64,000 bases of DNA from Plumapathes pennacea (lineage: Eukaryota > Cnidaria > Anthozoa > Antipatharia > Myriopathidae): contig OZ038462.1 in NCBI GenBank assembly GCA_964036295.1, positions 11,270,440 through 11,334,439 on the forward strand. The letters are read 5' to 3'. The notes beneath the pieces are model-generated. The model saw only the letters and a program-made list of their open reading frames with translations, did not search any database and was not told where the DNA came from. A program made the translations under genes and the position numbers. The first letter of the stretch is position 1. Every line of letters starts with the position of its first letter. Positions 11,356-22,855 of the stretch are shown piece after piece.

Positions 11356-14300
11356 ATGGCGGCAGCTTCGGGAAGCGACGGAAAACAATTTTCTACGTTT
11401 ATGTCAGAGGTATTTGACTTCAGACACCACTTTACCATCTAACTTTCGCTAAGACCTTCTTAGACTGATTTTTTGAGTTTTCATGGGTTATCGCTTGTAT
11501 TACAAATAGAACTGTGCTTTTACTTGAACATTGATTATTTTTTATCGCATGGCTTTGGTTCAAGTATTTTATCGTGGTTTTGGTTAGTTGCATTAAATTT
11601 TGATGGAGTTTTTAACGTTATCAGTTCCACAAGGATAAAGCAGTGTGCACAAAAATGCAATACTGTTTGTTCGATGCGTTCCCGCACATTTCAATTATGA
11701 CAGCATATTTTTGCCTTTAAATTCAGTTTTGGAGCTCACAGAGTGTATAATTTGTTTATTTGAGTTTTGTTTGGTTGTTTGTTTCGCTGGCCTGCATGTG
11801 GTAAATGCAGTGGATAACATTATAAACAGTCTCAATAGAATGAACAGGCTCAGATCAATGCAGCTTTTTTTTTTCTCAAACTGTTCAAACTTTATGATTA
11901 ACACTGGGACGTGGAAAGCTAGGGAGGAAGGTGGTGGGAGTCTGTCTCAAGACGGGGTGCAGGTGGATGGAGAGGGTTGCCCCCTTTGCAGATGCTCCAT
12001 CACCCTGTAGTTCAGAGACTTTTATTTAGAGAGTAACTATTGTGATGTTCAAGATATCATGGGGTTTTCACTTTATACAAAATTAATGGGTGTCCAGTTG
12101 ACCTGGACAACCAAAAACATGCTGGGGCAACCAAGTAGTGTGAAATAGTTGTTCCTTGGGCAACCAATGACTTTGTTGATGATGCAATTTAATATGGCAT
12201 ATTATGATATGCTACTTTTTAAAGTGCACATAAGCCCAAAAGTGATATCTTTACAATCGAATCTACATGACGGAAATATGTTGACTATTAGAATAAGTCT
12301 GCGTTTTAATGCTGCGCCTTTGAGTTATAAAGGTTTATATTTTGAATATGGTAATGACGTGACGTCAAAGAAGGAACAATTTATTATACAAAATCTTGTT
12401 GGCAGAGATAATATTGACATTTTATCAAAGTCCATTTTATATTTGAATTCTGTGTAAATGATTTCACCAAATACTTTGTATAAATCTGGAAACAGTTCCA
12501 ATCACGAAGAGAAAGAAATAACATTGAATTACTCCTTTGACATCACGTCATTACCATATTCGAAATATAAACCTCTATAACTTATAGGCACAATGTTGAA
12601 ACACAGAAATAATCTAATAGTCAACTATTTACTTTATGTAGAATTGATTGTGAAGATATCATTTTTGGGCTTATGTGCACTTTAACACCGTAGGGCACCA
12701 AGAGATTAGATGGGGCAACCAAAGCATGACTTACTGTATGGTTGTCCTGTTTCACAAACTTAGAATGGAAACCTCTCAACAGATGCCAACAATAATTTAC
12801 CTGCACCTTACGAATGACTGACAGATGACATCAACTCAACCAAACGAACAAAAGACAGATCAAAAGGACAATAGAACATCAACTGACTAATAATAAAACA
12901 CATTCAACCAAGTCACCTTGACCAGCCATATGACAACAAAACGGACCAATCACATAAGCGACCAGCGACTTAAACACCACCATCTGACTAAACCTCTTCA
13001 GTTGAGTCTGAAGATGACTTCCGTTAAGGGAGTCAAAGTGTCAGTCAACAACAACAGTCTCCCTAGAGACTACTCTAACCTGAACAAACGCAACCAATGT
13101 ACTGTTCTTCATGCTCCTGGGTTCAATCATATGCCATTGTTTATAATGTTCATTTTCCACCCAAGGAAAAGCAATGATGACTTGTCATAATTTGACAGCT
13201 TAGTCATCAGTGAAAGTGGAAGACATTCTGATCCAGGGTTTTATGTACAGCAGCTAAAAACAGTGTGCAGACTTTAGACCTTTTTAAGAACCATGCTACT
13301 ACATAGGTTGCTTTATATGCTGGGAAAACTGTGGTTTACGTTCTTATGTTTCTTGTAGTCAGCTTTTGGACATTTGTGAGTCAATGTAATTGCAGTTGAG
13401 CAGTAACAGTGTGCCTGCCCAACAACTGTTTCATTATTCTATAATTCAAAATTCAGCTGTTTACCATCACATTCTTTTATGTATTTTGGCCAATGCATCA
13501 AATACTTCAAAGCATCTGTGCACCTTAAAGGTTAAGAAGTGGGTTACAAAATGTTTTCACATAACTGAAATGACATTAAAACTTTTTTGTCCATTGCGTT
13601 GACTCGCCCCCTGAAAGATATTGTGCAGTATAGGGTTGACCTCCCCCAACCTTGGAAATTTTAAGCTGTGGCCCCTTCCTTTGTTTTTCTTTGAGCTACC
13701 CTCTGTCCTTTGGTGGGGATGTTAAGCCATTGGTCTAGTCTCTCAACCATCACTAACACATTATCAAGGGTTTTGAACTCTCATACTTCTTGTAAAGAGT
13801 AGGGGATTGTCACTGGTGCTGTGATCTGTCCCACAGATACACTAATGACATAGAGGGCCACCATTTTAACTTCATGTTAACTCAGTGTCATCTTCCCAAA
13901 CATTGAAATTGAAAGAAATTGTCTGGGATGGCAGGTTCTCATTACTGTAGTCCATCTATGGTAATTAGACAGTGTATCATTAGGTAAACTTCACATTGGT
14001 CATTTATTCTGCTCTCCTCAGGTGAAACAAATAGAACAAAGAGATTCAGTTCTGACCAGTGCTCAGCAGATGGAAAGATTAACTAGACCAGGCTCAACCT
14101 ACTTCAACTTGAACCCTTATGAGGTTAGTACAAGGGATCTATCATATTATACTCTATTAGAGCTGTATAAGGAAGTGTTAGTAGTAACTCCTTTACAGAC
14201 ACACCAACTGCACAACATGGACACATATTGTATGATGTGCAACAAGACAAAGGCTTGATTTCTGACAGTCCAGTCGTTATCCAGTCAAGAAAGCTGTGGT

Positions 14301-17300
14301 GTTTGTTATGGCTCAAAGCCTGACCCTCAGGATCTTATAGCATTTAGGCCTCATAAGGAGGTTCCACTGTATATACAGTCAAACCTCTATTAAGTGGCAC
14401 CCTTTGGAGAATGTGAAGTGTCTGCTTTATACAGGCTCGCTAAATATAAACATTGAGTATGGTCAAACACATTTGACATCCAGTGTGGGGTGCGGAGTGC
14501 CAGTTCATACTGTCCATTCGAACAGGTGAAAACAAAATACCTGTTGGGACTATACGAAGGGCGTCACATCCATTTACTGGTAATAGAAGTGTAGATTGAG
14601 GTAAAGTTTGCATTATCTGACTGAAACAGTCTGCCATCTTACCAAGTACACGGCCACATTAAGGTCACTCCAGAGTTTCATCAGGCGCACTTGTCCATGA
14701 CAAACATTGGATCATAACTGTTTTGTCTTGTGATTCTTATAAAACTTTGAGAAATGTTGCAACTATCATTCAGCAATAATATGAGAGAACTCTATTTAAC
14801 TGGGGAAAATATTTGCAGTGATTAGCTTAAGTGGACTGCACCTTTTGAACAAAATCGAACCCAATGAAAAATTTTGCTGGTACATTTTTGTTAAATTTCT
14901 GGAATCAGCTTATGCTGACTTCATACATACCTTCACCAAGTTTCAGCAAAGATGTCAGAGCAGAAGGAAATTCATAGTGAAATTTTAATGGGTTTATTAC
15001 CTCCATTCTTCTGCTCCAGCGATTCTGCTGAAACTTGGTAAAGGTATGTATTAAGTCAATATATTAAGCTAATTCCAGAAATTCAACAAAAATATACCAG
15101 CAAAATTTTTCATTGGGTGCCATTTTGTTCAAAAAATGCTGACCACTTATGCTATAATATCACTGAAAATATTTTTCCCCAGTTAAATCAAGTTCTATCA
15201 TATTATTGCTGAATGATAGCTGCAACATTTCTTGAAGTTTTATAGGAATTGCATAAAAGCCAAAAAGGTTATGATCCAAAGTTTGTCATGGACAAGTGTG
15301 CCAGATGAAACTCTGGAGTGACCCTAACTTGTAAACAATTAATTTTACTTGTTTTACTGGCTCTCAACTGATAAGCATGCAGGAATTTTGGGCTAATTTT
15401 GGCCAAGTAAAATTTACCTGCTCTTAGCCAATCAGAGACCAAGGAACATTTAATGAGAAAAATGGTCTACCAGATGTTTGTGAAATCTCATTAGCTGTGG
15501 TTACACTGAGCTGTTTTCCCACGTTAAAAGGCCGTTTTCACGCGTTGAAATGGTCGCGACGGTGTAACCGCATTTTCCCGAGCAAAATTTCATGCGTTGA
15601 ATATCCATGGATACATCAAAAAGAACAAAAGAAAAGCCCATGACATGTACCTAGATGAAAAGCAAGGTTTTTCAGAGCCCCAAGATGACTAGACCAATCA
15701 GAGAGTTGCGGTTTTATCAGATGATCTCAAACATGTCAAAATTAGCATTTTTTATTGCCGTGCCACTTTGTTGTTATTTCAATCGCCCGCGACAGACTCG
15801 ACGATGGCTGGATTTTGTGCATCACTGTGAGAACTGAGACATATGGTTTTGGAAATTGTTTGTAGCGAATAATAATTTCAGACAAGCAGATGAACTGGCG
15901 GCATCTCATTCTTATTCTCCTCCTCCTCAGTAAAAGTACTTGGCTAATCAACACATTGAACTTATTTCGGTGACAGAGAAGGACAAACAAAATCGACAGC
16001 AGACCACCTATGGCTCTCAAATCCTCCAGCTCCATTTTAAAATAGAATTCCCGCCACAAGAAAAGTTATTTTCGTAAGGATGATCAAATATCACCCAAGA
16101 CAATCAATTTCTCTGTGTGACCAGAAGCATCTCGGGCAACGGAAACACCACGACAATTTCAACGCGTGAAAATATTGCTCGGTAACTCGATAAAACATGC
16201 CCAGTGTAACCACAGCTATTGTTTCACATCTTTGGAGGGCAGGAAACATCATTATCTTTTCATCTTTGCACTTTTTTCACCACTTAATGACAGATAAAAA
16301 ACTCAATTTATTTCGTGTGATGCACAGCTTCTGTGCTCCTTTAAATGCAAGGTTTGATCTGTCCACTGAATATGGGTTGTCTGCTTAATGCAGGGCCATG
16401 TAATATGGGTTTGACTGTATTAAAATTTAATTAATAATTCCTTACAACAATACTACAATACAACAATATTATTTACAACATTACTGTTGTTGTTTTATTT
16501 CAGGTCTTACAGATATTACCAACAGCTACTGAGGAGGAAATTAAAAAGAAATATAGAAAGGTACACTAGAGTGCAGCAAATGCACATAGCTTTCTTATAT
16601 TCTTGTCAGATCTCCAGAAGCTGCCTTACCATGGGTCAAAACAGTGAGACACACCATCATCATAAAACATGCAACAACTCATAAAAACAGTCACAGTGAG
16701 ACATTTTGTGATTTTTGCTCTTACTAAAGGCAGGAGTTTTAGCACCCCTCCCCTGTTTGGAAGGGGTGGGGGGGGGGGGGGACTAGATGGGAAATGATAA
16801 TCATTTCACAAGCTGTCCTTGTTTTGTTTTGTTTTGTTTTGTTTTTCACTTTTTGTCTCCTTTACTGTCACAATGTCACAGTTGTCCTTCTTAGTGCATC
16901 CTGACAAGAATATAGATGACCAAGAACGAGCGCAAAAATCCTTTGAAGGTAAAATAATGTCTTCATCCCCTGTATAGTGGTTGTACTTCTTTGCTACTAG
17001 TAATGAGTTATCCCTTTCACTCCCAAACTCAAATTATAAATTCTCTCATCCTGTTATAAAGGAAGTGATGTAGTGAGATCTATCTGATAGTTTTCATCTG
17101 AACAAGTTATCAAAAGCCAAGTTCTCCATACTGTGCTTATATATCTCTGGTGAGAAACTGAAGGAGAATGTTTCCTTTACTTCGGTTTCATTTCATGCGA
17201 GTGAGACTAAATTACCACACTTTGTTCATCACAGCGGTAAACAAAGCATACAAACTTTTGCAAGATGCAGATCAGACCAAGCGAGTCAAAGAAATTTTAG

Positions 17301-20300
17301 ATGAAGCAGCTGCCATTGTCAGAGAGAAGGTAATAAATTAGATATTGATGTGTACAGTAATCAGTGCAGCCAAGTATCCAAATAACAATATTGTACCACG
17401 GAATAGTCCGTTGGTCAACACGGTCTAGTAGTTAAAATAATTTAAATATAATACGCACACAAGGTGCAATAATTGCACTATACACTGAGTTGAGTAAATC
17501 ACGAAAAATTGTTTATAGTACATTATGGGCAAATCACAAAGTTCGTGATGATCTGATCAACCAAGCAGTTGCAATGATAGCTCGAAAAAAAACAACAGCA
17601 AAAAACGGACTTCGATGGGAATCGGACCCATGACCTTCGAGCAACACCAGTATCGCATACCAGTATCCGGGCTTGAAGTATTGTACCTTGTATCTGAATA
17701 ACAAGTTTGAGTTTGTAGTTTCTTGTTTGAAGCATGGTTCACATGTACGGCATAAGCATAAGACAATATGTGTGTAAACCAGCATGTCACTCCCTAAAAT
17801 TTTGGGTGGGAGTGTGCGGCGACTGGCACTGAAAACCCTTACCCTATTTCAGACCAAAATTTGCGATTGTTGACCCTGTTTCAGACCAAATATCAAAATC
17901 TCCGACCCTAGTCCAAACTAAAGGCTCAAAATCGATACCGTATTTCAGACTAAAATGTGAAAATGGAGCGGCACATACCAAACCCACCCCCCCACCCCCA
18001 CCCCCCCGATATAGGAATAGAAAACAGGACTGGTCTGTAATTTTGCCGGTATTTCATGTTGCTCTTTTCAGATCAAAGAGAAAAAGAAACAAGCCAAAAA
18101 AGAAGGCAAAGAACCAGATATCGAAGAAGAGAACGACCCTGAAAAGGCAAGTCGTTTGGGAAGGAATTGTGAAACCTTTCCACATGATTCAAGTTTCTCC
18201 CTAGCATTCACTCTTCCTGGTATTTAGCATTTGGCATTCCCCATTCATAACTTTGCTTAAATTTTGCGTTAATTACACAACATTTTAAGGGCGCGGGTAT
18301 TCTGGGGGGGGGGGGGGGGGGGGGGAGACATTCCGTCTATTCCTATTTCGGAAAAGCAGAATAGACGGTAACCGTGTTCTTTTGGGACCTGCATTCTGAT
18401 TCCGGAATGAATGGAATAGTATCCCGTCCATAGACCCCTTCACGGTATTGAATGCATGATAGGTAATCAGGGCAAGAACAAAGAAACATGACGACGACGC
18501 GTGCGGGAAGTCTCGGTTTAGTAGTAAAATCCCTCACAATAAGAACCACTGAAAGCTTGCAAATGACAATTTCAATTGGAGTGTTTCGAAGTTCCGCCGA
18601 TCAAAAAAAACCAATGTATATGCAGTTTATTTGCCCTGATTATCCATCATACATTCAGTACCGTGAAGGGGTCTATTCGGCTCCCGATAGCAGAATGGAC
18701 GGAACAGACTGAAAACCAGTCTGAAAACCAGCATAACTATCATAAAGATTGGTATTCCCTTGTGTTAATGGTTGATACAATCCGTCGTTTTACTTACTGA
18801 ACCAATGCACATCGGCATTAGTATTTCCAGGGACTAACTCTCCACTATTTTCTCGTTTTCAGTTTGCCAAAGTGCTCCATACAACGACAACAAAACTCTT
18901 CGCAGATTATGAAATCAAACGCCGAGTTCAGGAAGAGAAGGATCAGGAACTCAGGTACACCAGGATTGGACGCCTTCTCTTCATTTATTACAGTTTAAAC
19001 TATCTACAACGGCAAATGTTCAGACAGACTTAAGGGCGTAATATGACACAACACAAGTAGGACCCTTTTATTATGACACAGACAGTATCCACGCTCTGGT
19101 TGGTCAATTTACCGGTCCATAACTTACGGTACGGACCGGCACGTTCTTTCGCTCGCTGTTTTGACTTGGGCCGTCGTCACACTTGCGCTAGAGTTAACCT
19201 TAGCACTCGGGAATGTTCATCGGTTCTTTTGTTGTTTCGCCTTGCGTTCAAGCAAGCATGCGCTAGACAATCAGATATGCTAAGGTCAAGCAAAGGTAAG
19301 CGCGCTTCTAGCGCAAGTGTGACGACGGCCTTGGTCACACCTGCGCTAGAATTAAGCTTAGCACGTGGAAATGCGCGTTAAGTTCTTTTGAAGTTTTCCT
19401 CGCGTGCAAGTGTGGTAGGCAACCAAGTATGCTGAGGTCAAGCAAAGGTAAGCGCGCTTCTAGCGCAAGTGTGACGACGGCCTTGGTCACACCTGCGCTA
19501 GAATTAAGCTTAGCACGTGGTAATGCGCGTTAAGTTCTTTTGAAGTTTTCCTCGCGTGCAAGTGTGGTAGGCAACCAAGTATGCTGAGGTCAAGCAAAGG
19601 TAAGCGCGCTTCCGGAGTTCCGGTGTCTCTGTGACCACGGCCTTAGTAGTTCACGCACACTTTTTACTCAGCCAAGGGTAATTATAACTAAACAAGACTC
19701 AAAGTGCAAACGGCGCTTTATCGCCGATGCCAGTGAGTTACTACCAAACTTCGAAGAAGCCGTTTTTTTTTGTTTTTTTTTTTTTTGTTTTTTTTTTTTC
19801 TTGAATGCTTAGTTATTATTAACTAAACAGTCTTGTGCGATCGGGCCCTATTAAGGCAGGCCAATTAGCTTTCAGTAAAAGCAACTGCTAAAAGTAACTT
19901 CGCGCCATATTGCGATAATGTTAGCTCCCAGTAAAAGAAGTACCTCCTAAAAGTAATTCCACGCGGTATCGCGGTAAAATTGACTTTTAGTAAAATAACC
20001 TCCTAAAAGTAACTCCGCGCCATATTGCGATTAAATCAGCTTTTAGTAAAAGAACTTCCTAAAAGTAAATCCGCGCCATAGTGCGATAAAATTAGCTTTC
20101 AGTAAAAGAAGTACCTCCTAAAAGTAATTCTACACGATTTGCGGTAAATTAACTTTAAGAGTAACTATTAAAAGAGTATTTCCACGCGTTATAGGGGAAA
20201 CATTAGCTCAGACTTTAATCCAATGCACTGTACACCGAGCGTAGTGCGACAAATCTGCGACGCCGTTAACATAGAACCAAGACTAAAAATAGAACCAAGG

Positions 20301-21073
20301 GTAAACGTAGAAATAAGGCTAAAAATAGAACTAAGGCTAAAAATAGAACCAAAACTACAAACAGAACCAAGGCTAATTTAGCGCGACACTTACATCGTTT
20401 AAAATCTCGGCTCGCACCTATGCGGTGTGAATCGCGCACTTTGCCAAGTGAAAAGTCCGGAGTATAATTCACTTGTCTCGCCCCTTCAATTTAAAACATT
20501 CCTTTACAGAAAAAGACAACGTGAAGAGGAGATCGCAGAAGAAGAAAAAACAAAGAAGAAGAAAGAATGGGAGCAGAAGTGGGATGTAAGAATCATGTTT
20601 TGTTGTTGTTTGTTTGTATTTCTGGAATTTCTTGTTCTTGTTTGTCTGGGGCATTTTTAATTTGGTTTATTGTGTATCTGTTGTTTCTGTTACTGTTTTG
20701 CACACATACTGGACACTTAGACTGTCAAAAGTAACCGTACATTACTCATTAGTTATCCGGGTTGATTTTATGTTTGGGCCTCTGAATTGTGTTTGTTATA
20801 CCGGGGATTTTGTTATGCTAGGGTTCGTTATATCTGGAGTCTGTTCCATATATTTTACTGTAACTTTGGCCGGGCTGAAGAATATAGTTCGGGATTCCAC
20901 TGTAGCATGCTGACTGTTCTTTTATAACTGCTATCCAGCAAAGCCGAACAGAACGTGTGGAGAGCTGGAGAAGTTTTCAAGCGAGTGGAAAGAAGAAATC
21001 GGGAAAGTCAGGAAAACCTAAAAAGGGAAGGACGGCCTTCAAGCCTCCTGCACTGAAACCAGAAAAACGATGA
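11356..21073 (+). CDS. DNAJC8: DnaJ homolog subfamily C member 8 (splicing-associated J protein)
   Basis: Nine coding exons join in phase: 11356-11409, 14022-14123, 16504-16560, 16882-16948, 17235-17329, 18072-18146, 18863-18954, 20510-20585 and 20939-21073, giving 250 residues against 253 in human DNAJC8. After a short MAAASGSDG start comes the family segment RLTRPGSTYFNLNPYE (about 37-52). The J domain follows, with the HPD tripeptide at about 77-79 needed to stimulate Hsp70. Then comes a long charged helix (KEKKKQAKKEGKEPD; RKRQREEEIAEEEK) and a basic tail. DNAJC8 associates with spliceosomal proteins in the nucleus. Intron 6 has a GC donor (AAAAG|GCAAGT). The large introns 1-3 and 7 are full of repeats. 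AATAAA follows the stop. Confidence 0.92.
12223..12681. mobile_element. TTAA-flanked MITE with the same ends as the 383-2250 element
   Basis: In DNAJC8 intron 1. Its terminal 14 bases (AGTGCACATAAGCC and complement) match the ends of the element at 383-2250, and TTAA flanks both sides (12219-12222, 12682-12685). The arms extend about 170 bp, including GATATC blocks and a TGACGTGACGTCAAAG/TTTGACATCACGTCA pair. There is no coding capacity. It is best read as a short non-autonomous relative mobilised by the same transposase. Confidence 0.75.
12940..13150 (+). mobile_element. Fragment resembling the 3' end of a Penelope-like retroelement
   Basis: In DNAJC8 intron 1. The string of blocks CAGTTGAGTCTGAAGATGAC, GTCAACAACAACAGTC and CTCCTGGGTTCAATC resembles a 3' segment I associate with Penelope-like elements in marine invertebrates. 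That comparison is from memory, not a search. No reverse transcriptase or GIY-YIG frame is preserved here, so it would be a 5'-truncated copy. Alternatively it is an unrelated dispersed repeat. Confidence 0.35.
14663..15323. repeat. Foldback element next to TTAA, copy 1
   Basis: Almost the whole element is one imperfect palindrome centred near 14995. The left end GGTCACTCCAGAGTTTCATC mirrors the right end GATGAAACTCTGGAGTGACC. The left flank is TTAA and the right flank CTAA. Inner landmark ACTTGTCCATGACAAAC recurs inverted. A second copy lies at 63351-63679. It is non-coding. Confidence 0.7.
15493..16217. repeat. Nested inverted-repeat element
   Basis: Ends AGCTGTGGTTACACT (15493-15507) and AGTGTAACCACAGCT (16203-16217) are perfect 15-bp inverted repeats. 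Inner blocks with TTTTCACGCGTTGAAAT and ATTTCAACGCGTGAAAAT also pair. It is nested in the 14376-16417 frame. ORFs inside show no recognisable domain. Confidence 0.6.
17790..18007. repeat. Dispersed repeat with GTTTTGGGTGGGAGTGTG-like start
   Basis: In DNAJC8 intron 5. It begins near TTTTGGGTGGGAGTGTGC and carries repeated CCTATTTCAGACCAAA blocks. The segment 29043-29290 in the ABCC4 gene starts with the same TTTTGGGTGGGAGTGTGC and keeps TACCCTATTTCA. It ends in a C-rich run. Family unknown. Confidence 0.5.
18302..18720. repeat. Poly-G run followed by inverted duplication
   Basis: In DNAJC8 intron 6. A G run of more than 20 bases at about 18303-18325 is followed by a hairpin-like pair: ATAGACCCCTTCACGGTA (about 18431) and TACCGTGAAGGGGTCTAT (about 18659), with flanking ATTCCGTCTATTCC and GAATGGACGGAAC blocks also inverted. 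It resembles a foldback element. Confidence 0.5.
19169..19642. repeat. Tandem array of three MITE units
   Basis: In DNAJC8 intron 7. Three adjoining units of about 150-162 bp have boundaries near 19169, 19331, 19483 and 19642. Each boundary carries GGCCGTCGTCACACTTGCGC, GGCCTTGGTCACACCTGCGC or its complement, so every unit starts and ends with the same inverted repeat and neighbours share an end. Units 2 and 3 are nearly identical with period 152; unit 1 is diverged. The same end (TGTGACCACGGCC) recurs alone near 37410. Confidence 0.75.
19865..20200. repeat. Minisatellite, unit about 57 bp
   Basis: Six diverged copies start at about 19869, 19924, 19982, 20038, 20095 and 20151. Each follows the pattern AGCTTTCAGTAAAAGAA, CTCCTAAAAGTAA, then a CGCGCCATATTGCGATAA-like block. 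In DNAJC8 intron 7, just after a T-rich run (19765-19800). Confidence 0.75.
20268..20385. repeat. Short tandem repeat, unit about 18 bp
   Basis: Imperfect copies of AAAATAGAACCAAGGCTA, around six in a row, in DNAJC8 intron 7 about 125 bp before exon 8. Confidence 0.7.
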
Positions 21074-21133
21074 ACTCCCCAGTCACAGAGTGAGGATTTA
21101 ACTCGGTGATGTCTTATCGGTAATTTCTTTGTA

Positions 21134-21139
21134 AATAAA
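21134..21139 (+). terminator. DNAJC8 polyadenylation signal
   Basis: AATAAA 61 bases after the DNAJC8 stop codon, the only canonical hexamer close to the stop. Cleavage would fall shortly after. Confidence 0.65.
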
Positions 21140-21303
21140 CATTTTCTATATAAAGCAGCTGTAAAGTGCGTGACTCCCCCACACCCTAATTCTGCCAACC
21201 TGTTCTGGAAAATTGTGCGAGTAGTGTAAAAATAATTCATAGTCTGACCAGCGGCCAATTCAGTAAAAGATTTGCAGCTCGGACCGATTTCCCTACACGT
21301 TAA

Positions 21304-21681
21304 ACAGGGTTGCCACGGTCAGGGAAAAATCGGGGAAAAAAATATTTTTTTAAGGTCAGGGTCAGGTATTTTTTTAAAGTCAGGGAATTTTGCATCAAGT
21401 CAGGAAAAAGTCTAACTTCTTGTCAAAGTCAGTGAAAAGTCAGGGAATTTTATTTTCAACGAGTGACAAGCTTCGATATTGATTATGCACAATACAATGT
21501 CGTTTCATGAAGATGAAGATAAAGAGATGAATATCGATAACCTTCAAAAGAAACTGAAGCAAACGTAAAGTTATGGGAATTATGGTTTTCGATTACATCA
21601 TGCATGGTCAGTGAATATTGTTTTGTGGTCAGTGAAATGTCAGGGAAAAGTCGGGGAATTTTCATCTGAGTGGCAACCCTG
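21304..21681. mobile_element. TTAA-flanked MITE with GGGTTGCCAC ends
   Basis: Inverted ends ACAGGGTTGCCAC and GTGGCAACCCTG lie between TTAA at 21300-21303 and 21682-21685. The body is built from repeated GTCAGGGAA and TTTTTTTAA blocks. It is non-coding and lies just downstream of DNAJC8. Confidence 0.65.
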
Positions 21682-21977
21682 TTAAAGAAATCCAGTACCA
21701 TAACCATATATTGTTGCAGCCGTGCAGTTGAGACTTGAGGCGCTCTTACACTGTGCAATTTTCTCAGCAACTTGTCTCGCAACGGTTGAAAAGTTTTTGT
21801 TGCAGTTGCGGAGGTGGGGTGTTACACTGTGCACCTGGATCTCAGCAACTGGCAACGATTTATGTCGAGGAAAGTCTTTGTGATTTTAGTTCCCGCTCGA
21901 GAGGCTAAATGTCTGAATATGTATTAGGGAACTAGAGTTTCTCACTCTGCTTATTTATGGCTGACGGGATGTAAAAT

Positions 21978-22142
21978 GTTTCATTTCATTTTCCATTTTT
22001 CTAACGCTTTTCAAGCATTCCGTAAACCCCGATTTCTATCCGCTGGAAGGAATGTCTGTGGATCGGACCTACTTTTGATATGCAATCCGTCGGAACTCAA
22101 TCGATCTTGAAAACTTGTTTCACTCGAAATCATTAGAAAAGC
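21978..22142 (+). repeat. Diverged direct duplication, copy 1 (copy 2 at 23238-23412)
   Basis: Both segments run in the same order: TTTTTCTA, then GATTTCTATCCGCTGGAAGGAATGT-like (cut here as GATTTCT / CCGCT / GGAA), a GGACCTA block, then a CTTGAAAAC-like block. They are about 1.26 kb apart. No coding frame is conserved between them by eye. Confidence 0.45.
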
Positions 22143-22639
22143 CAAACGGGGTCAAAGGCTAACTTCTCTATTCTACTGATATTCAGCTTTGTGTAATTTA
22201 GTATAAAGAAAATGGCATGTAATCCAGTGCTTGGGGGCTGGTCCTTTCAAGGTAACCACGGACTTATGTTTGCGGTAAACAAAACAGAAACCGAGCTTGT
22301 AATAATTACTTGAAACTCAAGACTGCTGATCTAAAATACAACTGATGTATTTATTTCCATACAAGACTTGATCATTGGTTTACAGAAGGCAAATTCTCGT
22401 TGCCACACAAAAACACCAAGAAAAGCAGGCGCAGTTTTTCCGCTAAACGTTCATAGACCACCATAGATGAAAGATTGAGCATAAACAGAGTGTCAATCTG
22501 ATGGATTTGCGTTTTTCGTAACTCGCATGAACCAGTTATCGATTTCTGTGGTTGTTTTGAAGTTTCACTTGAGATTTCCATTGTTCGTGCCGACGTCTCA
22601 TAAAAGGCAAAATTAAATTAAAGAGTGATGGAAACTTCA

Positions 22640-22855
22640 CCTGCGCGCGCATCCAAGCTTGACGGGCCAAGACTTTCAAATTCAACTTTCAGCTTTCTTT
22701 CACGGCGGACTGTGTTCGGCCTCAATGTAAATGCTTCATGCTGCGCTCTTATTTGAGTTTTAAAGCCATTTTCTACAACGTTCACGCATTAGTGCTCGCT
22801 GAACAATTCTCGTGTTGAAGGTTGTGGCCCGTCAAGCTTGGATGCGCGCGCAACC
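22640..22855. repeat. MITE with GCGCGCGCATCCAAGCTTG ends
   Basis: Inverted ends GCGCGCATCCAAGCTTGACG (about 22645) and CGTCAAGCTTGGATGCGCGC (about 22830) are essentially perfect over about 26 bp and enclose about 160 bp of non-coding sequence. Confidence 0.7.

Larger units (their letters stand above)
14376..16417. mobile_element. pogo/Tigger-type element frame with nested insertions
   Basis: In DNAJC8 intron 2. Ends CAGTCAAACC at 14376 and GGTTTGACTG ending at 16417 are inverted and each is flanked by TA. Subterminal blocks GTGTCTGCTTTATACAGG and TTGTCTGCTTAATGCAGG face each other. This is the layout of a pogo/Tigger-type Tc1-mariner MITE. Two other inverted-repeat elements (14663-15323 and 15493-16217) sit inside it, which explains the 2-kb length. 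No transposase frame was seen. Confidence 0.55.

Noticed and set aside
19160-20390. CRISPR-like spacing of repeats
   Set aside because: Units are contiguous, not separated by unique spacers, and the genome is eukaryotic.
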